Part shown: positions 25,432 through 34,790 of the stretch, piece by piece | Position numbering within the stretch: the first letter of the stretch is position 1 | How the letters are laid out: every line of letters starts with the position of its first letter | Source: Ruminococcus sp. | GTDB lineage: Bacteria; Bacillota; Clostridia; Lachnospirales; Lachnospiraceae | Reading direction: 5' to 3' | Length of the DNA: 64,000 nucleotides | Assembly (NCBI GenBank): GCA_013911065.1 | Contig: JACERV010000009.1 | Coordinates: forward strand, 81,534 to 145,533 | The notes under the pieces: model-generated | Seen by the model: only the letters and a program-made list of their open reading frames with translations | Databases searched by the model: none | What the model was told of the DNA's origin: nothing | Made by a program: the position numbers and the translations under genes

Positions 25432-26953
25432 TTTCTTCCACCTTCTTTGCCTTTTTTGAGGCAGTTGCATAACCCACCATCAACTCTTCCGTAATGTACT
25501 GCATATCATTAACTTCAACCGTTCCGGTAATCGTTCCCTCGTGCATGACATATATGCGATCCGATATCCCCATACATTCTGTCAATTCCGATGAGACAAC
25601 AACCACTGCTTTTCCCTGTTCCTTAAGACTATTCATAATCTTATAAATTTCCGTTTTAGCACCAACATCAATTCCTCTGGTGGGCTCATCGAATATGAAA
25701 ATATCAGCCTCGGTATTCAGCCATTTGCAGATTACTACTTTCTGCTGATTTCCACCAGAAAGATTCTTTGCCTTTTGTTTGAGAGAAGGGGTTTTAACAT
25801 TCATTGAATCTGCCAATTTTTGATTATTGCGGTTCTCTTTGTCCATATCCAGCCCGAATTTTCCCATTGAGTTATCCAAATTCGCCAATGAGATATTCTG
25901 ATTTAAATCAAATTTCAGAATCAGGCCCTGGCTTTTACGGTCCTCGGTTAAAAATGCCATACCCAGGGATTTCGCCTGCTCACAACTGCTGATTTTATGT
26001 TTCTTCCCGCCAATAAAAATTTCTCCGCTATCCAATTGATCCGCACCGAAAATTGCCCGCATAAGTTCCGTACGTCCGGCTCCCATCAGTCCGTAGAATC
26101 CAGTAATTTCACCACCTCTGGCATAGAAAGATACGCCCTTAAGAGTGTTTTTCTGTTTGGCATTCTTTACTTCAAGAAGCTTCTGCCCCGGTTTAACACT
26201 CACTTTTGGGTAATAATCGGTCATTTCCCGGCCAACCATCATCGATACCATTTCATCCATCGTGATATCCGCAATATTGACCGTATCAATATATTTCCCG
26301 TCACGAAAAACAGTTAACCGATCTCCAATTTTCATAATTTCCTCTAAGCGATGGGAAATATATATAATTGCAACATTATCCTTTTTTAGTTTAGCAATGA
26401 TTTCAAATAGCGCCTGCACTTCTTTTTCCGTCAGTGCCGAGGTCGGCTCATCCATAATGATTATGTCACTGTCAAATGATAGCGCTTTTGCAATTTCCAC
26501 CATCTGCATCTGTCCGACAGACAAAGAAGAAACTTGAGCCTTTTCAGAAATATCCGAATGTATTTCCTGCAAAAGACGTCGTGCTTCAGCATTCATCTTC
26601 TTCCAGTCAACACTTCGAAGCTTCGTCATTGGCTGACGTCCAAGAAAGATATTCTCGGCAACAGTAAGATTTTTCAATAAATTCATTTCCTGAAAAATTA
26701 TACTAACGCCCCGTTTTCGCTGCTCATCAACACTTTTAGCGATGATTTCTTCTCCTTTATATGTAATTTTTCCTTCGTAATTCGTATTTACACCAGCTAG
26801 AACTTTCATAATTGTAGATTTTCCGGCACCATTCTCTCCCAGTAACACATGGACTTCCCCTGATCTTGCATTAAATTTCACCTTGTCAAGCGCTAGTACA
26901 CCGGGGAACTCCACGGTTATGTCTTCCATTTGGACCAAATAATTCTCTTCCAT
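25415..26953 (-). CDS. Sugar/inositol ABC transporter ATP-binding protein
   Basis: A 512-residue double-domain ATPase (RbsA class). Domain 1 has Walker A GENGAGKST, signature LSVGQMQMVEIAKAL and Walker B DIIIMDEPTSAL. Domain 2 has the degenerate GLMGAGRTE loop, LSGGNQQKVVICKWL and IFIFDEPTRGID. The C-terminal 20 residues are highly charged (KKAKKVEENEKEN) and overlap the next gene. A GGGAGG ribosome site precedes ATG 26953. Paralogous to the ATPase at 5871-7376. Confidence 0.88.
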   Translation of the reverse strand: MEENYLVQMEDITVEFPGVLALDKVKFNARSGEVHVLLGENGAGKSTIMKVLAGVNTNYEGKITYKGEEIIAKSVDEQRKRGVSIIFQEMNLLKNLTVAENIFLGRQPMTKLRSVDWKKMNAEARRLLQEIHSDISEKAQVSSLSVGQMQMVEIAKALSFDSDIIIMDEPTSALTEKEVQALFEIIAKLKKDNVAIIYISHRLEEIMKIGDRLTVFRDGKYIDTVNIADITMDEMVSMMVGREMTDYYPKVSVKPGQKLLEVKNAKQKNTLKGVSFYARGGEITGFYGLMGAGRTELMRAIFGADQLDSGEIFIGGKKHKISSCEQAKSLGMAFLTEDRKSQGLILKFDLNQNISLANLDNSMGKFGLDMDKENRNNQKLADSMNVKTPSLKQKAKNLSGGNQQKVVICKWLNTEADIFIFDEPTRGIDVGAKTEIYKIMNSLKEQGKAVVVVSSELTECMGISDRIYVMHEGTITGTVEVNDMQYITEELMVGYATASKKAKKVEENEKEN

Positions 26954-26983
26954 TCTTTTCCTCCCGCTTTACCGATATTTAAT

Positions 26984-27772
26984 CTAGCAAGCTTCCATGA
27001 TTGCCTTTACCGCAGTCTTTGTGTCAGTTTTCGGAAATAATTCGTATCCAACATAACCTTTATAACCACACGCTTCCAGATGTCGAATCACCTCTTTATA
27101 ATTTATCTCTCCGGTTCCCGGTTCGTGGCGTCCCGGTGCATCTGCAACATGAATGTGTCCGAACCAGTCTGCATACTTTGAAATGGTATCGCAAATGCAG
27201 CCTTCATTCAGTTGCATATGATAAACATCATAGAGCAGTTTAAGTCGCGGGGAATTAATCAGTTGACAAATTTCCGCACCCATTTGTGTAAATTCAAGAA
27301 AGTTTCCCACATGATCGGTCGTAATATTTAAGGCTTCCAAATTCAAATTGATTTTTTCTTCCTCTGCTGTCTTAGCACACTCCAGCAATGTATCATACAT
27401 CGAACAAAGCTTTACAGTATCTGATAAATCGTCATAATGATTTACGACAACTCCGCCATCGCCTAATGCGTTCGAATGAATGGTTACACTCTTCGCACCA
27501 ATCTGTTTTGCTGTAGCAATTGATTGTTTTAAATAGTCAAGATATTGCTCTTTATGCGTTGGATCAACTAATGAGAAATCCGCATCTCCGTTAAACCCGC
27601 TTATTGCTATTCCGGCCTCTTCTGCCGCTTTCTTCACTTCATCTAAGTCACGAATTCGCCAATCCCAGAATTCTACTGCGTTAAAACCATCCGCTTTTGC
27701 CGCTTTAAACCGCTCGTTCCATTCCAATTCCGTATATAGCGTGTCAATACACGCACATTTCTGTAAGCTCAT
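26984..27772 (-). CDS. Hydroxypyruvate isomerase-like TIM-barrel protein
   Basis: A 262-residue AP-endonuclease-2-type TIM barrel related to hydroxypyruvate isomerase and other sugar isomerases/epimerases. The signature HVADAPGRHEPGTGEINY is typical of the Hyi family; likely metal ligands lie in NLEALN, LLYDVYHMQL and HIHVADAP. ATG 27772 follows the iolG stop directly (TAAATG), so it is translationally coupled. In this operon it may interconvert inosose isomers or act on a downstream keto-acid; the substrate cannot be assigned. Confidence 0.75.
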   Translation of the reverse strand: MSLQKCACIDTLYTELEWNERFKAAKADGFNAVEFWDWRIRDLDEVKKAAEEAGIAISGFNGDADFSLVDPTHKEQYLDYLKQSIATAKQIGAKSVTIHSNALGDGGVVVNHYDDLSDTVKLCSMYDTLLECAKTAEEEKINLNLEALNITTDHVGNFLEFTQMGAEICQLINSPRLKLLYDVYHMQLNEGCICDTISKYADWFGHIHVADAPGRHEPGTGEINYKEVIRHLEACGYKGYVGYELFPKTDTKTAVKAIMEAC

Positions 27773-28783
27773 TTATTTCACCTCTTCTATTTTTACCGGA
27801 CGGCCTTCTTTAAGTGACTTTGTTGCTGCTGCTGCCATTTCTACCGGATACAGACCATCCATGCCATTTACCGAAACATCTTTGTCATTCACTACCGCAT
27901 CCGCAAATTCCTGAATCTCTGATACAAATGCTTGCGTATAGCGATCCCACATAATTTTATACGTGTTCTCACAACTGGTTTTATCCGCATCGGATAAAAT
28001 AACAGTATTCGGTACATCATTCTCATTTTTCACACAACCTTCAGAGCCAAATACCTCAACTCTCTGGTCATAACCATAAACTGCCTTACGGCTGTTATCA
28101 ATTATTGCTATCGCATCATTTTCAAATTTCATCACTACCACGGCTGTATCTACATCGCCGGCTTCACCAATTGCCGAATCAATCAATACTGAACCATTTG
28201 CCATTACCTCAGTCACTTCTGAACCGGCCAAAAATCTGGCCATATCAAAATCATGAATCATCATGTCATAGAAGATTCCTCCGGAAACTTTTACATAATC
28301 AATTGACGGCGGCTCCGGATCTCTTGAACTAATTTTAATCATATGTACTTTCCCAATCTTACCTGACTTAACGATATCATAGACACCACGATGGTTGTGG
28401 TCGAAACGGCGGCAAAATCCAATCTGTAATTTCACTCCGGCAGTTTCCGCAGCAGCAATCGCCTCATGCACTTTAGCCAAATCATAATCAATCGGCTTTT
28501 CACAGAAAATATGTTTTCCTGCTTTAGCTGCATCAATAATATACTTCGAATGCGTATCAGTCGAAGAGCAAATCAAAACTGCCTCAATTTCAACATCCTT
28601 TAATACATCCCCTGCATCTTTGGTTACCTGTGCAACATTACAAGTCGTTTTCAAAAACTTTTCTGTTTCCTCATTCATATACGGATCCGCTACTGTTTTA
28701 ATGTCTACTTCCGGCACGAAACGTGCAATATTCTGCGCATGTACTCTGCCGATCCTTCCTGCTCCAATAATCCCTGCTTTCAT
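27773..28783 (-). CDS. iolG: Inositol 2-dehydrogenase (IolG-like)
   Basis: A 336-residue Gfo/Idh/MocA oxidoreductase. The N-terminal Rossmann motif is GIIGAGRIGRVHAQNI; the family dinucleotide motif is FCEKPIDYD, with catalytic Lys in EKP; the catalytic DxxxH-like pair is in YDMMIHDFDMARFL. Oxidises myo-inositol (or a related polyol) to the 2-keto compound with NAD+. First gene of the operon, with GGAGG upstream of ATG 28783, divergent from a LacI repressor with repeated ACATTTGTGC operator-like motifs between them. Confidence 0.88.
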   Translation of the reverse strand: MKAGIIGAGRIGRVHAQNIARFVPEVDIKTVADPYMNEETEKFLKTTCNVAQVTKDAGDVLKDVEIEAVLICSSTDTHSKYIIDAAKAGKHIFCEKPIDYDLAKVHEAIAAAETAGVKLQIGFCRRFDHNHRGVYDIVKSGKIGKVHMIKISSRDPEPPSIDYVKVSGGIFYDMMIHDFDMARFLAGSEVTEVMANGSVLIDSAIGEAGDVDTAVVVMKFENDAIAIIDNSRKAVYGYDQRVEVFGSEGCVKNENDVPNTVILSDADKTSCENTYKIMWDRYTQAFVSEIQEFADAVVNDKDVSVNGMDGLYPVEMAAAATKSLKEGRPVKIEEVK

Positions 28784-28850
28784 GTCCTTATCTCCTCCGT
28801 TATTTGTTCTCGAACTTATTATGCGCTCTCGCCAAGCGCGTGCTTATGAA

Positions 28851-28902
28851 ACATTTGTGCTTTTGCATCTATATTATACTTACATTTGTGCTATTATGTC
28901 AA
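28851..28902 (-). promoter_or_regulatory. Promoter and operator repeats of the inositol-type operon
   Basis: On the minus strand TTGACA (28902-28897), 18-bp spacer, TATAAT (28878-28873). ACATTTGTGC occurs twice, at 28851-28860 and 28882-28891, so one copy is in the spacer and one just downstream of the -10. This suits repression by the divergent LacI protein. The 332-bp intergenic region 28784-29115 holds this promoter and that of the LacI gene. Confidence 0.75.
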
Positions 28903-29014
28903 TTTCAATTGTTATCCATTGGTCATATTCGTCCTTTTTACTGATTTGTAATTGCGTTTTTTAGTAATATTGACATTTCCAACGGTTGGGTTTTACATTT
29001 ATAGGATTGTTATA

Positions 29015-29067
29015 TTTACAACAATTTTTGTGCATGATATAATTCTTGTAATATGTGCTATTACACA
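29015..29067 (+). promoter_or_regulatory. Promoter of the LacI gene with palindromic operator
   Basis: TTTACA (29015-29020), 17-bp spacer, TATAAT (29038-29043). The palindrome TGTGCTATTACACA (29054-29067) sits at about +5 to +18, and shares TGTGCTATTA with the site at 28887-28896. Autorepression is likely. Confidence 0.68.
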
Positions 29068-29115
29068 AAGTATAGTGGATGTTTTACGTTTCGCATCCGG
29101 CAGGAGATGATTATT

Positions 29116-30165
29116 ATGAATAAAAAACACAAGAAACCTACTATAAAAGATGTTGCTGAAAAAGCCGGTGTTTCACGAGGCACAGTCGACCGCGTGGTTA
29201 ACAGCCGCGCCCATGTGAGCTCGGGGGTATATGAACGAGTTATGAAGGCCATTTCCGAAACCGGTTATCTCTCTCCGCGCGAGGCACATCAGAATAATCT
29301 CACTCAAATAAATTCACCTTCTATTATACTGGGTGTGCTCATGCCTAACTGGACCGGTCACTTTAAATGGGAGATATTAAGAGGTATCGCTGCAGCCGAG
29401 GAGGAGTTAGAAAGCGTCAACGTTAAAGTTATTTTTAAAGAGTGTGAGACCGATATTCCAGAAGAAAATCTCACAAAGTTAGAGGAACTTCTCAAAGAAG
29501 GTGCAGTTGCTTTATCTATCTGTACTATAAATGATCTACTAATCACGGAGAAAATCAAAGAATTGAAAGAAAAGAATATTCCGGTTATCACCTACAATTC
29601 TGACATACCGGATAGCGAAAGACTTTGTTTTATCGGACAAGACTATAATAAGAGCGGACGCATAGCAGCCCAAATCATTAGCAAATGTATTTCCAAGGAA
29701 GATAACATTTTAGCCGCCGTTGGAAATTTGGAATTTTTCGGACATCACTCACGACTTAAGGGATTTCTGGAGCGAATGAATGAACTTGGCTTTTCTGAAG
29801 ATAAAATAAAAGTGATTGAAACTTACAACAACTACCAACTTACTTATAAAAAAGTACTGACAGAGCTAAGTGTAAACCACAATATCAATGCCATATATAT
29901 GGCAAATCGCAGTGTTGTCGGTTGTACAAAAGCTGTAGCAGATGCCGGTCTTGACGGCCATATGCGAATCGTATGCCATGATTTTTCTGAACATACAAAA
30001 AAGCTGCTGCTGGAAGAGAAAATTGATTTTTCAATTGGCCAGGATTTGTTCAAACAAGGGTACCTGCCGCTGATTATGCTGCATGAATATGTCCTCAAAG
30101 GTACTTTTTCAGAAAATTTAGATACAAACACCATGATTTCCATCTACTGTTCACAAAATTTATAA
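29116..30165 (+). CDS. LacI family transcriptional regulator
   Basis: A 349-residue LacI/GalR repressor. The N-terminal helix-turn-helix and hinge read TIKDVAEKAGVSRGTVDRVV; the effector domain is a periplasmic-binding-protein fold (ILGVLMPNWTGHFKWEILRGI, CFIGQDYNKSGRIAAQII). The GTVDRVVN form of the helix is typical of regulators in the RbsR/inositol-type group. ATG 29116 is chosen over upstream in-frame starts because AGGAG lies 9 bases before it and the -10 promoter element is at 29038. Divergent from iolG, whose operon it probably represses until an inositol-like ligand binds. Confidence 0.88.
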   Translation: MNKKHKKPTIKDVAEKAGVSRGTVDRVVNSRAHVSSGVYERVMKAISETGYLSPREAHQNNLTQINSPSIILGVLMPNWTGHFKWEILRGIAAAEEELESVNVKVIFKECETDIPEENLTKLEELLKEGAVALSICTINDLLITEKIKELKEKNIPVITYNSDIPDSERLCFIGQDYNKSGRIAAQIISKCISKEDNILAAVGNLEFFGHHSRLKGFLERMNELGFSEDKIKVIETYNNYQLTYKKVLTELSVNHNINAIYMANRSVVGCTKAVADAGLDGHMRIVCHDFSEHTKKLLLEEKIDFSIGQDLFKQGYLPLIMLHEYVLKGTFSENLDTNTMISIYCSQNL

Positions 30166-30230
30166 TCCTCATGAATATGTGTAATAGAAGAGGTGGAAGT
30201 TCACTATCAAAACAGCCTCTGCCGATTTTG

Positions 30231-30252
30231 GGCCAGCTTGGCCAGTTTTTTA
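30231..30252 (+). terminator. Intrinsic terminator of the LacI gene
   Basis: A short GGCCA/TGGCC stem (30231-30243) followed by AGTTTTTTATT. The stem is only 5 bp but GC-rich, 66 bp after the LacI stop. The 277-bp gap to 30443 otherwise shows nothing clear. Confidence 0.6.
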
Positions 30253-30442
30253 TTCCGTTACATTATATGGTTTATTGTGCATTGTCAAATGATGTTTGAC
30301 AAACCTGGGTAAATCCCGCATACTATATATTGGAGTTTTATCAGGAAACAATTATTTGATGCTTTGTCAGGGCAAGATACCGCAAAATGAAATCAAGCCA
30401 TGGTTGAAGTGTAAGATTTTCAGACAGAGGGGTTTCAACATT

Positions 30443-31156
30443 ATGTCTTTTGAATTGGATATACATACTCATACAATTGCCAGCGGCCATGCCTCTGCTG
30501 CAACAATCACAGATATGGCCAAAGCTGCGGCCGCCGGCAATTTAAAGCTGCTCGGCATATCAGACCACGGCCCTGCTACCCCTGGCGGAGGAAAACCTTC
30601 TTACTTCCGCAGTCTGGCACATGCCCAAAAGCAGCGTTTTGGCGTGGAAATGCTTTACGGAGTCGAGGTAAACATTCTAAATAATGACGGAAAGCTGGAT
30701 TTGGAGAATTCTATTCTTGAAAAGCTGGATTATGCGATTGCCAGCATTCATAAACCAGTTAAAAAACCTGGTACTGCGGAGGAGAACACCAAGGCTTACA
30801 TTGCCGCTATGAAAAACCCAAATGTACGCATAATCGGGCATTGTGACGATGTAAAATATCCTGTAGATTATCTTGAGATTGTCAGAGCGGCGATGAAGTA
30901 CAATGTACTGCTCGAAATTAATAACAGCTCATTAAGTCCTGATGGATATCGGGGAGACACCCGGTTCAATGACTTGATGATATTAAATCTGTGCAGGCAC
31001 TTTCATTACCCCGTAATACTGGCAAGCGACAGCCATGGCACCAGGAATGTTGGTGACTTTTCCCATGCGCTGGAGCTTATAGCCCTTGCCGGAATGCCGG
31101 AATCACTGATTATGAATTATTCAGTGAACGCATTCAAGTGCTTTTTAGAGAGGTAA
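30443..31156 (+). CDS. PHP-domain phosphoesterase (YcdX-like)
   Basis: A 237-residue PHP-family phosphatase. Metal-binding motifs in order: DIHTHTIASGHA (first His pair), GISDHGP, YGVEVNI, ASIHKP, IIGHCDD, EINNSS and LASDSHGTRNVGDF. The trinuclear metal site is complete, so it should hydrolyse a phosphate ester; natural substrates of YcdX-type proteins are not established. The start is ATG 30443 (MSFELDIHTHT) with AGAGGGG upstream; the upstream frame from 30296 encodes nothing family-like. Stands alone between the inositol and rhamnose genes. Confidence 0.85.
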   Translation: MSFELDIHTHTIASGHASAATITDMAKAAAAGNLKLLGISDHGPATPGGGKPSYFRSLAHAQKQRFGVEMLYGVEVNILNNDGKLDLENSILEKLDYAIASIHKPVKKPGTAEENTKAYIAAMKNPNVRIIGHCDDVKYPVDYLEIVRAAMKYNVLLEINNSSLSPDGYRGDTRFNDLMILNLCRHFHYPVILASDSHGTRNVGDFSHALELIALAGMPESLIMNYSVNAFKCFLER

Positions 31157-31177
31157 ATGAAAGGGCCAAAGGATTAC

Positions 31178-31495
31178 TCAGAGTACAAAACGCATCCTGT
31201 ACATCAGTATTCTTATATTCTTACTTCCTTCTTTTTCACAGAAGCCATTAGGAAGATGCTCTTCCTGATTCACGATCAGCTCATCCAATGGCATGGACAC
31301 AACCTGAGCCAGGGCGTAAAAATTATCCAGGGATGGGAGTGTCCTCCCGCAAAACCATGCATAAATTGACTGGGGCGATCCCAGCCCCATGTATTCACAA
31401 AGCTTTTTCACAGAAATCTTCTTCACTCTGCATACATAACGCAGCCAGCTCCCTGTTCTCTCCATATTTATTCCAGGATACTGCTTTCTTTCCAT
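31178..31495 (-). CDS. Small XRE-type helix-turn-helix protein
   Basis: A 105-residue protein with an HTH_XRE domain (about 16-70: WLRYVCRVKKISVKKLCEYMGL, SPQSIYAWFCGRTLPSLDNF, MPLDELIV). ATG 31495 is taken because GGGAG lies 8 bases upstream; ATG 31513 lacks a ribosome site. The tail of about 35 residues is basic. No toxin partner is adjacent. It lies between convergent PHP and downstream rhamnose genes, so its target is unknown. Confidence 0.72.
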   Translation of the reverse strand: MERKQYPGINMERTGSWLRYVCRVKKISVKKLCEYMGLGSPQSIYAWFCGRTLPSLDNFYALAQVVSMPLDELIVNQEEHLPNGFCEKEGSKNIRILMYRMRFVL

Positions 31496-31713
31496 ACAGC
31501 CCACTCCCTTCATGCTCTTAATTTCTGTACAGCATATCCATATCCGTTCAGCTTTTTATATCCTTATCATAGCACAGGTGCATGATATTTATCTACTGGT
31601 TAATATGTCAAGCAGTTTGTACTTGCATGACACATCTTACTTTCCCCTATACACTTGAAATATTCCATTTACATTTGCCACATATACAAAACACCTTATC
31701 AGATTGCGCCAAT

Positions 31714-31740
31714 AAAAAAGAATCTCGCTTGCGAGATTCT
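31714..31740 (-). terminator. Terminator of the rhaBA operon
   Basis: Stem AGAATCTCGC / GCGAGATTCT (31719-31740) with a 2-base loop and, on the minus strand, a T6 run (complement of A at 31714-31719), 20 bp after the rhaA stop. Confidence 0.88.
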
Positions 31741-31759
31741 CCTTTATTGCAAAATCTGA

Positions 31760-33013
31760 TTATGCCCTCTTAGAAAGCACTTCTGTTTCATAACGCTGTA
31801 CTTCTTTAAACCAATCAGCTCTCTCCGGCACATTGTTAACTTCGCAGAAATAATTCCATACATCACCGAACGGATAACATTTCAGCTCTTCCTGTACTGC
31901 CATCAATTCTGTAAACTGTTGTGTATCCTGCAGTTCCTTGAGCTTTTCACTTGGACTTAACATGGCTAGCATCAAGGCTTTCTGCATATTTCTCATACCA
32001 ACTACCCAGGCAGAAATTCTGTTGATGCTTGCATCAAAGAAATCCAGTCCGATAATCACTCTGCTCAGAGCATCATTTCTTACGATTTCCTTTGCAATCT
32101 CTTTTGTCTCATCATCAAGCAGCACAACATGATCACTGTCCCAGCGGATTGGCCTTGTTACATGAAGCGCAATCTTGTCATTGAATAACAGCATAGAAGA
32201 AATCTTGTCAGAAACCACTTCTGTCGGGTGATAGTGACCATTGTCCATCAAAGGCACAATGCCCTTATTCATTACATAATTCATTGTAAATTCCGCGGAA
32301 CCTGCTGTATAAGCTTCCAGTCCGATACCAAAGACTTTAGACTCCAGGCATACAAGAACTTTTTCCTTATCATAATCAATTCCCAAAATCTGATCCAGGG
32401 AATCTTTATATCTTGCCCTTGGTCCCATCCTGTCAGCCGGAACATCCTTGAATCCATCAGGAATCCAAATGTTCATCAGACAAGGAGTTCCCAACTCCTC
32501 AGCAAAATATTGGGAAATACGGATACAAGCCTTCCCATGCTCAATCCAGAACCTGCGGATATCTTCATCAGGACTCGTTAATGTATATTCTGCTGCCTTT
32601 GGGTGTGAAAAATAAGTAGGGTTAAAATCCAGTCCAAGACCTCTCTCTTTCGCAAACTCTACCCATTTCTCAAAGTGCTTAGGCTCCAGTTTATCACGGT
32701 CAGCCCATTCACCTTCTTCAAAAACAGCATAACTTGCATGTACGTTAATTCTATGTGTTCCTGGAATCAGGCTTAACGCCTTATCAATATCAGCCATCAG
32801 CTCTTCCGGAGTACTTGCCTTTCCCGGATAATTTCCTGTAGCCTGGATTCCTCCAGTAAGAGCACCCTCTCTGTCAAATCCACCTACATCATCTCCCTGC
32901 CAGCAATGCATAGAAATCGGTACAGATTTCAAAGCCTCCAGCACCTTGTCAGTATCAACACCAACACTTGCATAAATTTCTTTTGCTGATTCATATCTTT
33001 CTTTCGTTGTCAT
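31760..33013 (-). CDS. rhaA: L-rhamnose isomerase
   Basis: A 417-residue L-rhamnose isomerase (E. coli RhaA is 419 residues). It converts L-rhamnose to L-rhamnulose using Mn2+. Family segments: [69 protein letters not shown] and [18 protein letters not shown]. The start is ATG 33013 with AGGAGG 8 bases upstream; an upstream in-frame ATG at 33088 runs through an intergenic hairpin and is not real. Second gene of rhaBA. The phosphorylated product is expected to enter the aldolase at 17061-17870. Confidence 0.96.
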   Translation of the reverse strand: MTTKERYESAKEIYASVGVDTDKVLEALKSVPISMHCWQGDDVGGFDREGALTGGIQATGNYPGKASTPEELMADIDKALSLIPGTHRINVHASYAVFEEGEWADRDKLEPKHFEKWVEFAKERGLGLDFNPTYFSHPKAAEYTLTSPDEDIRRFWIEHGKACIRISQYFAEELGTPCLMNIWIPDGFKDVPADRMGPRARYKDSLDQILGIDYDKEKVLVCLESKVFGIGLEAYTAGSAEFTMNYVMNKGIVPLMDNGHYHPTEVVSDKISSMLLFNDKIALHVTRPIRWDSDHVVLLDDETKEIAKEIVRNDALSRVIIGLDFFDASINRISAWVVGMRNMQKALMLAMLSPSEKLKELQDTQQFTELMAVQEELKCYPFGDVWNYFCEVNNVPERADWFKEVQRYETEVLSKRA

Positions 33014-33041
33014 AGTAATATCCTCCTTTTTCAAAGTTTCG

Positions 33042-33078
33042 AAGGGGTCTGTCCCTTTTGAAAAGGGTCTGACCCCTT
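33042..33078. repeat. Hairpin between rhaB and rhaA
   Basis: Arms AAGGGGTCTGTCCCTTTT (33042-33059) and AAAAGGGTCTGACCCCTT (33061-33078) pair with two mismatches around one base. It lies between the rhaB stop and the rhaA ribosome site, without a T-run, so it probably protects or processes the message rather than stopping it. Confidence 0.65.
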
Positions 33079-33090
33079 TGAGTTTCATTT

Positions 33091-34506
33091 TCAGAATTGT
33101 TTTCCATTTTCATCGTATTTCTTTATATCAAATGATTCCCCAATGCATGCCCTCGCTTCAGGAAGGCTTGCAAACACACCGTCATGCAGCATCTGTACAA
33201 CGATGTTGCCTATAGCTGTGGCCTCTGTAGGTCCTGCCGATACTTGCTTTCCGGTATACTTTGCGGTCAGCTCATTCAGATAACCCGCATTCGCTCCGCC
33301 GCCTACAACATAAACTGCATCATATGTATTACCGGTAATTGCCTCAATTCCTTTGATGGTGTCACCATAGCATTTTGCAAGACTGTTGTAAATAACTGCT
33401 GCTATTTCGCCCACACCATCCGGTATCTGCTGATTCGTGTTTTTACAGAAGTCCTGCACAGCCTGAATCATACTATGAGGAGCCAGGAAACAGTTATCAT
33501 TACAATCTACAATAGATGGGATTGTCTCCTGTGATGCTCTTGCACAAATCTCGCCGTAGGACAGATCCTCTTCAAATTCCTTCTTGACAGATTGAATCAT
33601 CCACAATCCCATAATATTTTTCAAATAACGGAATCTGTGATCATAGCCGCCTTCATTTGTAAAATTAGCTTTCATGCTCTCCATGGAACAATCCGCTTCT
33701 TTTCTTTCAATTCCCATCAATGACCATGTGCCTGAACTAATATAAATTGCATTATCATTATTTGTAGGAACTGCCAGTACAGCAGAACCAGTATCGTGTG
33801 TCGCAGGCAGCACAACCTTACAGTCAAACCCTACTTCTTTCTGTATCGCTTCTGAAAAATTCCCTACCACTGCGCCAGGCATAGAAACAGGCTGGAACAT
33901 CTTGGAAGGATACCCTAACATATCCATCAACTCATAATCCCAGTCATTTGTCACAGCACTGATTAGCTGTCCCGTAGTTGCATTGGTATATTCCATTTTC
34001 TTTACACCGGTCAGCAAGAAATGAAAATAATCCGGTATCATCAGAATCGCTTCTGCCTGTTCCAAATATTCAGGATGTGCCTCCTTTACCGCCATGAGCT
34101 GATAAACCGTGTTGAATATCTGCTTTTGGATTCCGGTTCTCTTATATAAATCCTCTAGAGAAATCTTTTCATATACCTTCTCGTCCATCCCTGTTGTGCG
34201 GCTGTCACGGTAACCAACAGTATCTCCCAAAATCTTATCATCTTTATCAAGCAATACATAATCCACACCCCATGTGTCAATCCCCATGGAAGCCGGAATC
34301 TTGCCAAGCTCTTTACACTTTTTCAGACCATTCTTAATTTCGGAAAACAGGCGGTCCACATCCCAACACAATGTACCATCCTTATTATCCATGCCATTCG
34401 GAAAACGGTACACTTCTTCAAGATGCATCTTTCCGTCCACCATGGATGCAAGCATATGACGCCCGCTGGATGCCCCGATATCAACGGCCAAATAATACTT
34501 CTCCAT
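33091..34506 (-). CDS. rhaB: Rhamnulokinase
   Basis: A 471-residue FGGY-family kinase that phosphorylates L-rhamnulose to L-rhamnulose-1-phosphate with ATP. Phosphate-binding [15 protein letters not shown] at the N-terminus, the substrate region [26 protein letters not shown] and the C-terminal adenosine motif [16 protein letters not shown] are all present. ATG 34506 has AGGAGG 6 bases before it; the longer frame from 34566 crosses the promoter. A TATAAT-like -10 lies at 34548-34543 on the minus strand. Confidence 0.95.
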   Translation of the reverse strand: MEKYYLAVDIGASSGRHMLASMVDGKMHLEEVYRFPNGMDNKDGTLCWDVDRLFSEIKNGLKKCKELGKIPASMGIDTWGVDYVLLDKDDKILGDTVGYRDSRTTGMDEKVYEKISLEDLYKRTGIQKQIFNTVYQLMAVKEAHPEYLEQAEAILMIPDYFHFLLTGVKKMEYTNATTGQLISAVTNDWDYELMDMLGYPSKMFQPVSMPGAVVGNFSEAIQKEVGFDCKVVLPATHDTGSAVLAVPTNNDNAIYISSGTWSLMGIERKEADCSMESMKANFTNEGGYDHRFRYLKNIMGLWMIQSVKKEFEEDLSYGEICARASQETIPSIVDCNDNCFLAPHSMIQAVQDFCKNTNQQIPDGVGEIAAVIYNSLAKCYGDTIKGIEAITGNTYDAVYVVGGGANAGYLNELTAKYTGKQVSAGPTEATAIGNIVVQMLHDGVFASLPEARACIGESFDIKKYDENGKQF

Positions 34507-34564
34507 TTTGTGCCTCCTTCGTACTTTTTCGATTCTACATTTATTATAATCAGGAAAAGCGGAC

Positions 34565-34600
34565 AAAAAAAGGACGTTATTTATTTAATAGACCGTCCTT
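34565..34600 (-). terminator. Minus-strand terminator upstream of rhaB
   Basis: AAGGACG/CGTCCTT stem (34570-34576 with 34594-34600) followed on the minus strand by T7 (34571-34565). It stands before the rhaB promoter and would stop transcripts coming from the toxin-antitoxin or fumarase direction. Confidence 0.7.
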
Positions 34601-34643
34601 ATTTGCACTTTTCTCCATGACATTGACAATAATATATTCACCC

Positions 34644-34656
34644 AGGGAGCCGTTGG
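34644..34656 (+). repeat. Shared 5' repeat of the type I toxin mRNA
   Basis: AGGGAGCCGTTGG near the expected 5' end of the toxin transcript. The same 13 bases occur on the minus strand at 34872-34860, at the 5' end of the antisense RNA. Shared 5' repeats of this kind give extra pairing between the two RNAs in par/fst-type loci. Confidence 0.75.
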
Positions 34657-34664
34657 GGCGTTAT

Positions 34665-34696
34665 GCCAGCCGCCGCACGAAAGAAAGGTGGCTGGT
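34665..34696 (+). promoter_or_regulatory. Stem-loop covering the toxin ribosome site
   Basis: GCCAGCCGCC (34665-34674) pairs with GGTGGCTGGT (34687-34696), including G-U pairs, around a 12-base loop. The AAAGGTGG ribosome site is half inside the stem, so toxin translation should be held back until the structure opens. Confidence 0.65.
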
Positions 34697-34700
34697 GCTT

Positions 34701-34790
34701 ATGGTTACATATAGTGATTTATTTACTTTTGTTATCATGCTTTGTGCTGTTATAACCCTTGTTATAGCGATTTTTAAACACAAAAAATAG
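34701..34790 (+). CDS. Small hydrophobic holin-like toxin (type I)
   Basis: A 29-residue peptide, MVTYSDLFTF at the start, then a single hydrophobic span (about residues 7-25) and the basic end FKHKK. This matches the putative holin-like toxin (Hol-Tox) family, small membrane peptides of type I toxin-antitoxin systems that disturb the membrane when overproduced. AAAGGTGG lies about 10 bases before ATG 34701 in a stem-loop. The stop codon TAG is within the stem of the shared terminator (34784-34823). No separate protein antitoxin exists; a convergent antisense RNA is predicted. Confidence 0.78.
   Translation: MVTYSDLFTFVIMLCAVITLVIAIFKHKK

Noticed and set aside
33014..33088. Longer N-terminus for rhaA
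   Set aside because: The extra codons are the intergenic hairpin arms; AGGAGG before ATG 33013 and the normal RhaA length fix the start.
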